Shown one piece after another: positions 57,707-64,000 of a DNA stretch of 64,000 nt (position 1 is the first letter of the stretch; the number at the start of each line of letters is the position of its first letter). The stretch comes from Phallus indusiatus. Its lineage: Eukaryota > Basidiomycota > Agaricomycetes > Phallales > Phallaceae. The position numbers and the translations under genes were made by a program. The DNA lies in contig JAQFWX010000071.1 of the NCBI GenBank assembly GCA_027605045.1, positions 1 through 64,000 of the forward strand. Reading direction: 5' to 3'. The notes below the pieces were generated by a model that worked only from the letters and a program-made list of their open reading frames with translations, made no database searches and was not told the DNA's origin.

Positions 57707-59316
57707 TCATTTGCTGGTTTGTTCGTCTAGGGTCTTCATTTCCCAAGGATCCGCGGAAACCCATTGCGTGGAGGGTACACCTAGCTCAAGCAGCTTGCTA
57801 AAGGCTTTTGAGAAACTAAAAAAAAGTTATTTATGCCTGAAAACAAAATAGATTCCTAATGTGCGACGTACTCTGCGAAAAATGCGTTCTCATCACCTGC
57901 ATATTTCTTGACATGGGTTTTGAATGACTTGTCCTGGACAAGAGCATAATCGGCTCTAAAATGAGTAATGAGTAATGAATAAGATGTCTTGGTCAGTAAG
58001 AGCCCTTTTTGATTTCACATACGGAAGCATCATCAAGGTTCGGGTACTCTTGTCCTCAAGTTGCTTCGGTCCACTCCACTTGCGCCAGTTCCACTTTTCA
58101 TCTACCAGCAATTTGTAGAACGAGTTTGTGAAAGTGGTGGGCGAGAATGTCCAAGGTCCTTCGTAGCCCGAACGATCGGTGTGGCAACGACCAATAGCAT
58201 GAGCACCGACCAAAGCGACGATTTCTTGGTCGTTAAAGCTGGATTTTTTAAATTAGTTAATAAAATAGCAAAATGTGTGCCCTGAGGAAAGAACGGTACC
58301 CCATGCGATAAAAGATCTATAGATGAATTATATATAAATTTGATTAAGGAATATGGTATATGGTATATGTATGAGTATACTTACGTCTCGAATGTGCCCT
58401 TGTCCTTGAGCGGCGTCGGGAAGACGACCGTCGGGGGTAACATCCTTTTCAAATCCGTCAATTCGTCCGGGACGCCACGGAATAGTAGGGCCTTGCATTT
58501 CCTATCGAATGATACGTAATATTGAGAAAGAGAGAAGGGGAGAGGGGGGTATTGACATACTTGAATGGCAGCGACGCCAGCAAGAGTCCAAAGATCGCCA
58601 TAGCTTATCCATGGAAACTCTTTTTTAACCTGTTCGAGTAGATTACGAGCGACAAGGAGACCGTTGTTGGCACCGTGAAGAGATTCAGGAGCGAATCTCA
58701 TGGTGGCGTAGTTGCTGAATGCGGAATCTGAGCGGGAAAAGAGAAGAGAATTTCGAATGTAAATGATTACCTTCCGCCAGTTTTGGTGTCTTTGTCGTAT
58801 GTTCCAGACGCATGCCAAGCAAGGCGAACCAGAACTGGACCATACGAACCGTCGTCGTATTCTCCTGCATCCAAAATGGAAGCAATCTTGTTGTATACCT
58901 TTAATATAAAAGGTGAGACATGAAGTTGAAATGAAGAGGGAAAGAGAAAAAACCACCTTTTGGTAGTCTGCTTTGGACGGAACAAAGTTGGTGGCGGCTT
59001 TGAGAGATTGAGCGGCAGACTTGGCAGATGTGGCAACCTTATCGCTGGAGGCGAAAACATAGTATGCGCCACCAGCAACGACGGCGCCCACACCTAGCCA
59101 AGCAAAGATATTCACGCTCGACTTGTTGCTGCTGTTGCCGCTGTTGGGCGGAGGGGTTGATGATGTCGGTGAGTCACCACCAGCTCCGGTATTTGCGGTG
59201 GTATATTGTCTAGCCAACCCACGATATAGATTTGGTCTCGTTGACGAGACAAAGGAACGAAGAACAGGGCCGGTAGAACCAGTGGCAAGGCGAGAACGAA
59301 GGATAGAGGAGGCCAT
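57707..59316 (-). CDS. CCP1: Cytochrome c peroxidase, mitochondrial
   Basis: Class I haem peroxidase of the intermembrane space, reducing H2O2 with electrons from cytochrome c. The N-terminus is a bipartite sorting signal: a basic presequence ([13 protein letters not shown] ... RGLARQY), then a hydrophobic span, [20 protein letters not shown]. The distal haem motif is [13 protein letters not shown] (Arg, Trp, His). The proximal histidine is in [11 protein letters not shown], and the radical-forming Trp in [28 protein letters not shown] and [19 protein letters not shown] are also typical. About seven exons; the last ends [15 protein letters not shown] at 57707. The neighbouring arrestin gene converges. 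Confidence 0.95.
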
Positions 59317-59800
59317 TTAGTAGTATTGGTATTGGTATTATGTGTTGTAGTAGAGACAAGACAAGAAAAAAGGCTTATCGGCGTTGGGATTGATTAGCAC
59401 TGTGTTATGTAAATTGAAACTGAAACTGAATTGAAATGAATTTTTTTTTTCAATGGCAAAATAGCGCCGCTCCCCCGTCAGGGCGATAAGACCCGGCGGC
59501 CCCCAAAGTCCTACGATTCCGAGCTCCCCGAGCCCCGAGCCCCGATTCTTTTGCCATGTTGCCACCTTGCTTCAAGGTAATCCCAGTGCATTTTTTCGCG
59601 TTTTTGATTGATTACGCGGTTTCACTGCACGAGTCTCCGGTTCTACAGGCCGGAAATGCATAATAGTTTTGGAAGGTGTGGAGAGTATTAACGGCGGAAG
59701 CCAAGCCGCTCTTTGGAAATCCTTGTCAGGACTTAGGAAAAATTCGAAACATCAAGTTGGTCCTGAGTAGCTTTCGTACGCCTTTGCGTTACCAGAGGTG
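59317..59800. other. Promoter region of CCP1
   Basis: About 480 bases upstream of the peroxidase start. A T-run lies near 59442-59451. A short GAGCCCCGAGCCCCG tandem occurs near 59529. No gene is seen. Confidence 0.4.
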
Positions 59801-59987
59801 CCATTGAAGTTTTTGTTACCGTTAGTTAGGCATTCATTAATGTCTCCCGCATCGGCGAGCCTGAAAAAGTCATCACTAAAATGCAATTCATTCAAACCAA
59901 TATTCAATTTCACAAACCAAATTCGATTCTCAAAAATGGCAATATTTGGGCAAATATCGCACCTTTGTCTCGGACTCCGATGAAGAC

Positions 59988-60171
59988 ATGACGTTCCAGC
60001 GACTTCGCCACGCTCCCCAATGTTACTGTTCGGACCGTGACGAGGCTCGAAGGAGGGGAGAAAGTTTAGAATCCGTCAAGCGGTATTTACACATAATATA
60101 TATCACGCCAACGTTTTGTTTTGTTTATTTCCTTTTTTTCACACAGGCAAAGAATCACCGGCTCCAACGTC
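59988..60171 (+). CDS. Candidate small spliced gene
   Basis: An open segment MTFQRLRHAPQCYCSDRDEA RRRGESLESVK can splice at a GTATTT donor (60084) to a CACACAG acceptor near 60149. It then ends RQRITGSNVP. Coding-like composition extends upstream of this ATG (GKYRTFVSDSDED), so the true start may be in an unseen exon. This may be a small conserved protein or chance. No domain is recognised. Confidence 0.25.
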
Positions 60172-60279
60172 CCTTAAGAACAGTGGGTGAGCGAGGTTCG
60201 CTTCACTCTCACGACCGTCTTCCTTCGACCAAGGTGCACAGCCAATCCAGTCCTCTCGCTTCATCCGGTTTATGATTCT

Positions 60280-61480
60280 GCTCTAAATACCACAGACATT
60301 TTCACCATCTCTTTTCCTTGTCGTATTTACCCAGTTTAAAGTCTCGTGTCACTGCTTGAAAAGGAAAAGGCTGCCCACGACTATCCGTTCTTGACCAGCA
60401 TAATGCTTTTATTATCAGCAGTCAATAGTCGCTTCGGACTCAGATTTCTTCTACTATAGGATGACATATGTACCTATGGAGTGTACCTGCTACATTATCT
60501 CAAAGATTGTCTGATTCGTTATGATGATGGCATAATCATGTCTGATAACATTCATCGCAATATACATTCCTACTCTTTAGTCGCTTGCCCCAACACAATC
60601 TTCAGCCTCGCGTTTCATTTAACTCAAGCGAGCCCAATGAAATACTTTTACTCACTCATCAGTATATAATTAACAGTTTTATGAACTGTTCCCAACGAAC
60701 CTTCCACCGAGGTGGGTAGTCTCGGAAAATAACGCGGCATCCAAGCCCGGGGTCAATACACCAAATGGTACAGGAAAAAAATTCATTTTAGTATTATATT
60801 GAGCTTTTTTTTCTTTCTGAACACCGTGCTGCTCATAGGAAATAAATACAACGTGGTGAAATATACCTTTGCAAGTCTGTTTGAAACTTTCCTGAAGCCT
60901 AAGGCCGCTGTTTCGACATTGCTCCCTTATTTCTGTGACATTTTAAAAACTCATTCGAAAGAACAATACTTGCCTGTAAAAGAACCGCATTGGATTGACG
61001 GGGAAATGGGTCCTCAAAGCCTCACTCGCATGTTAGACAAAAACCTACAAATTTGCGTCCACGGTAAAGTTCAGCTGAACCTACTTCTTCGCTGTCGAGA
61101 GATTCTTCATCGCATCGAGCTCAATTGTTTTATTAAATCATCATAGCAGATAACGTGCGATTTTCCATCTTCGGGCTCCTGCCTCAAGGCGAAAAGAGTT
61201 CAATATGTAGAGGTAGTGACCGACAACATTGATCTCAAACTGCGAAACGATCCTATCCACTGTAAGCTGCTTCATGAAGATATACGATGGTTTATCGCAA
61301 GCATATTTAATCGCAGTCAATGACAAACTCTTCGTTGAAGGGTACATGTACATAGAGCAGTCTCTTCTCTAGCACAAAAAAACCACGAGTTAGAATGACC
61401 AAAAGGACATAGCGATATAATTATACAAATCAGAGTTACCAGACATACCTCGACGCGAATTCATCAGTTGCCTTTCTGAC
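60280..61480. other. Probably non-coding or decayed sequence
   Basis: The frame 60799-61146 (plus) and the frame 61141-61353 (minus) overlap at their ends and neither shows a domain or splice partner. They may be remnants of older genes. Confidence 0.3.
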
Positions 61481-61484
61481 CGAC

Positions 61485-61907
61485 TCGGAGTCGATATTTG
61501 CCATTATCCGGTTCCAAAATAAGGTTGCTTCTTTCTCAGCCTCCTTTTTCAAGAACGCAGTTGCGGCATCCGCTCGTCCCGCAAGATATCTTTTGGCCAG
61601 TCAAGTCCGGAATGCTGTTCGGATTTGGGTTAAATCGGACTCTTCGTTCAATTGGGCGGAAAATGACTTACCCACTGGCCATGCGTTATGGAGGTTGTTA
61701 GGTCGAGAATCATTTTCCGCAGGCTCTACAGCTTCCGAACAGTATCATTGGCTTTCTGATTGGACTCTCTTCGTTCTCTCGAAGATACCATCACTCAAAG
61801 GTGTTTTAGGCTTGTTTCAGGCTTATCTTACGCTTGTGGTTTGGGTGAATCAATTAGCGCCCAATGTCATCAACGTCAACGATCAGTGGCACCGTATCCC
61901 ACAATGA
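61485..61907 (+). other. Open frame of unknown origin, possible gene remnant
   Basis: An open plus-strand stretch of ~140 codons encodes FAIIRFQNKVASFSASFFK, FNWAENDLPTGHALWRLLGR and WLSDWTLFVLSKIPSLKGVL, ending at 61907. Composition looks protein-like, but no start, splice partner or domain is evident. It may be an exon of a lineage-specific gene or a relic disrupted by the mobile elements downstream. Confidence 0.3.
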
Positions 61908-62489
61908 ACCACAGAACAAACCAGCGACCTCAGTTGAACTGATATTATTTTCGGAGAGATTGAAAATCGTTGCGGGCCGCGGCGGAGAAAAGTACGAACG
62001 GCTTTTCATTGAGTATAGTCGGATACACATGGATATTGCGTGTTTGGGAGTAATTTGCTGAAAGCAGTCCTAGGACCACACTCTTGACTCAAAATCCGGT
62101 GTTTAACATGCGGTTATGTGCTTAGTGTCTCCTAAGATTGAATACTTGGGTTCCGAAGGTGACGTGGTCGGAATGACGTGCACGAGTTATTGGGACACAA
62201 GTGAGTTTTGTGTAAACATTTATCAGCTTCCCATCTTTTCTTATTTTGAACCAGTGATCTTTGACCGCATGGTTTTAATGCGCATAAACTATAATAGACC
62301 GTAATCCGGAACAGTAGACCTTCCGCGCACTACATCATCACTGCATTTCGTTATCGTCACCTTGCGGCTAATCCTTTTTTTGTAATTCGACATCCGAGCG
62401 TGGTTGATCGATCGCAATCCTCGTTTCAAACCCACGTATAGGGTTGGACTTGAAGAAACTTGTCAACATTTGTAAATTACACGGGCGAA

Positions 62490-63279
62490 CCAAAGAGCTA
62501 GCCTCGAGACCAGGCCTTGTGACAGCGTTACCTCCCCGGCTCCTTTTGGAAGGTGGAGAAGCGTCGCGAGGGGAGGTTCCGCTGTTCAAGGCCTGGCACA
62601 AATGACCTTGGCACCGCTGGTGACATCGGAAATGTCACGCGTCCGGGGTCCACTTCACAAAAACCATTGTTTTTCCGCAGAATACCTCTATAGAAATACT
62701 TCTTTCTCTATGATATTAAACTGTCAATGTAAATATAAAGAATTTGTTTTCTCTTTTTCCTCAAAAATGAGCCCTCCAACATCAGTTACTGGTCAGCCTC
62801 ATCCAAGCTTCATCAACAGTAAGACACCCTCCGCGCCTACTCTACCACTTTTGTGAAATTTTTGGAGTATGGATCTGATCTAAATATGTCACATTACTGT
62901 TCAAAAGAACAACTAGACATGGTTTTATAAACCTCTCTTCACCAGTGCCGGTTGAATGCTGGAAGCCTGATCAAACCAAATACAGCATGATAAAGGCTCA
63001 AATGTATTTTTCTTTCTCTATAAGAAATCTTTATATCTACTATGACACCTCGATTTGGCCTAAAAGAAGTACATTTGTTTGAAGATTTCTGCGGGAAAAC
63101 AATGGTCTTTGTGAAGTGGACCCCGGACGCGTGACATTTCCGATGTCACCAGCGGTGCCAAGGTCATTTGTGCCAGGCCTTGAACAGCGGAACCTCCCCT
63201 CGCGACGCTTCTCCACCTTCCAAAAGGAGCCGGGGAGGTAACGCTGTCACAAGGCCTGGTCTCGAGGCTACCAAAGAGC
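62490..63279. mobile_element. Non-autonomous Mutator-like element, copy 1
   Basis: The element itself spans 62499-63270 (772 bp). It begins TAGCCTCGAGACC and ends with the exact inverse. Its terminal inverted repeats extend about 186 bases, with a few mismatches at the inner ends. It is flanked by a 9-base direct repeat CCAAAGAGC at 62490-62498 and 63271-63279, a target-site duplication. Long inverted repeats and a 9-base duplication are the hallmarks of Mutator-like elements. The ~400-base interior has no transposase-like frame, so movement would need an enzyme supplied elsewhere. Open frames inside the inverted repeats appear four times and are not genes. Confidence 0.85.
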
Positions 63280-63304
63280 ATCAAAATCAATTCTCTTTCA
63301 CACG

Positions 63305-64000
63305 GATATTTCCTAGCCTCGAGACCAGGCCTTGTGACAGCGTTACCTCCCCGGCTCCTTTTGGAAGGTGGAGAAGCGTCGCGAGGGGAGGTTCCGCTGT
63401 TCAAGGCCTGGCACAAATGACCTTGGCACCGCTGGTGACATCGGAAATGTCACGCGTCCGGGGTCCACTTCACAAAGACCATTGTTTTCCCGCAGAAATC
63501 TTCAAACAAATGTACTTCTTTTAGGCCAAATCGAGGTGTCATAGTAGATATAAAGATTTCTTATAGAGAAAGAAAAATACATTTGAGCCTTTATCATGCT
63601 GTATTTGGTTTGATCAGGCTTCCAGCATTCAACCGGCACTGGTGAAGAGAGGTTTATAAAACCATGTCTAGTTGTTCTTTTGAACAGTAATGTGACATAT
63701 TTAGATCAGATCCATACTCCAAAAATTTCACAAAAGTGGTAGAGTAGGCGCGGAGGGTGTCTTACTGTTGATGAAGCTTGGATGAGGCTGACCAGTAACT
63801 GATGTTGGAGGGCTCATTTTTGAGGAAAAAGAGAAAAACAAATTCTTTATATTTACATTGACAGTTTAATATCATAGAGAAAGAAGTATTTCTATAGAGG
63901 TATTCTGCGGAAAAACAATGGTTTTTGTGAAGTGGACCCCGGACGCGTGACATTTCCGATGTCACCAGCGGTGCCAAGGTCATTTGTGCCAGGCCTTGAA
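63305..64000. mobile_element. Non-autonomous Mutator-like element, copy 2 (truncated by window end)
   Basis: The second copy begins at 63314 with the same TAGCCTCGAGACC terminus and runs past the window end; by symmetry it should finish near 64085. Its interior is the reverse complement of copy 1, nearly base for base, so the copies are inverted and recent. The 9 bases before it (GATATTTCC, 63305-63313) differ from the copy 1 duplication, suggesting a separate insertion. Confidence 0.85.

Noticed and set aside
62368..63524. Repeated open frames beginning MCQALNSGTSP on both strands
   Set aside because: They fall inside the terminal inverted repeats of the mobile elements and recur only because the repeat does.
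62602..63983. Frames beginning MTLAPLVTSEMSR
   Set aside because: Also part of the inverted repeats and interior of the same elements; no transposase or other domain.
1..64000. CRISPR array, operon, bacterial-type defence system or integrated virus
   Set aside because: No regular spacer array, no polycistronic clusters and no viral structural or replication proteins; intron-rich fungal genes throughout.

Overview
The window looks like a gene-dense nuclear segment of a filamentous basidiomycete, most likely an Agaricomycete. Almost every gene is broken by short GT-AG introns of about 40-70 bp. Intergenic gaps are small and both strands are used equally. The recognisable proteins are typically fungal: Gpi18, cytochrome c peroxidase, a DUF4045/gelsolin protein, a fungal antizyme, a long fungal Vps8. 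One gene (47.4-48.2 kb) belongs to an orphan nuclease-like family I associate with mushrooms. Species cannot be named from the sequence. Exon coordinates were derived by hand from reading frame and splice phase; where they closed without stops I give the resulting protein length.

Layout. 0-13 kb: a partial hypothetical gene, COG2, Sm D3, a single-pass membrane protein, a small hypothetical gene, COG3, and a SANT-domain gene resembling Rrn5 that converges on COG3. 13.1-16.7 kb: a gene-poor stretch with short repeats and two degenerate tRNA-like elements. 16.7-23.2 kb: a truncated inverted copy of the antizyme/paraoxonase junction, mitochondrial processing peptidase beta, a possible securin, a paraoxonase-like esterase, and ornithine decarboxylase antizyme with a readable +1 frameshift site. 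23.4-33 kb: VPS8, an Ariadne-type RBR ubiquitin ligase, a mitochondrial protein, and a disordered protein. 33.9-47.2 kb: a DUF4045/gelsolin protein, a large RhoGAP, a mitochondrial carrier, dynamitin, and an intron-containing tRNA-Ser(GCT). 47.4-54 kb: the orphan nuclease-like gene, a region with an MPP-beta gene fragment and poorly conserved ORFs, a membrane protein, and GPI18. 54.1-59.3 kb: an alpha-arrestin and cytochrome c peroxidase. 59.4-64 kb: mostly non-coding or decayed sequence. It ends in two oppositely oriented copies of a 772-bp mobile element with ~186-bp terminal inverted repeats and a 9-bp target duplication, resembling a non-autonomous Mutator-like element.

Functional themes. 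Several genes serve membrane traffic: COG2 and COG3 (same lobe of the Golgi COG complex), VPS8 (CORVET), dynamitin (dynein cargo transport), the arrestin (endocytosis), and GPI18 (GPI anchor synthesis). Three genes act in mitochondria (MPP-beta, the carrier, cytochrome c peroxidase) and one more probably does. No operon-like or defence system is apparent. The most notable items are the recoded antizyme, the gene-fragment duplications, the mobile-element pair, and three single-base frameshifts in otherwise intact genes that probably reflect consensus errors.
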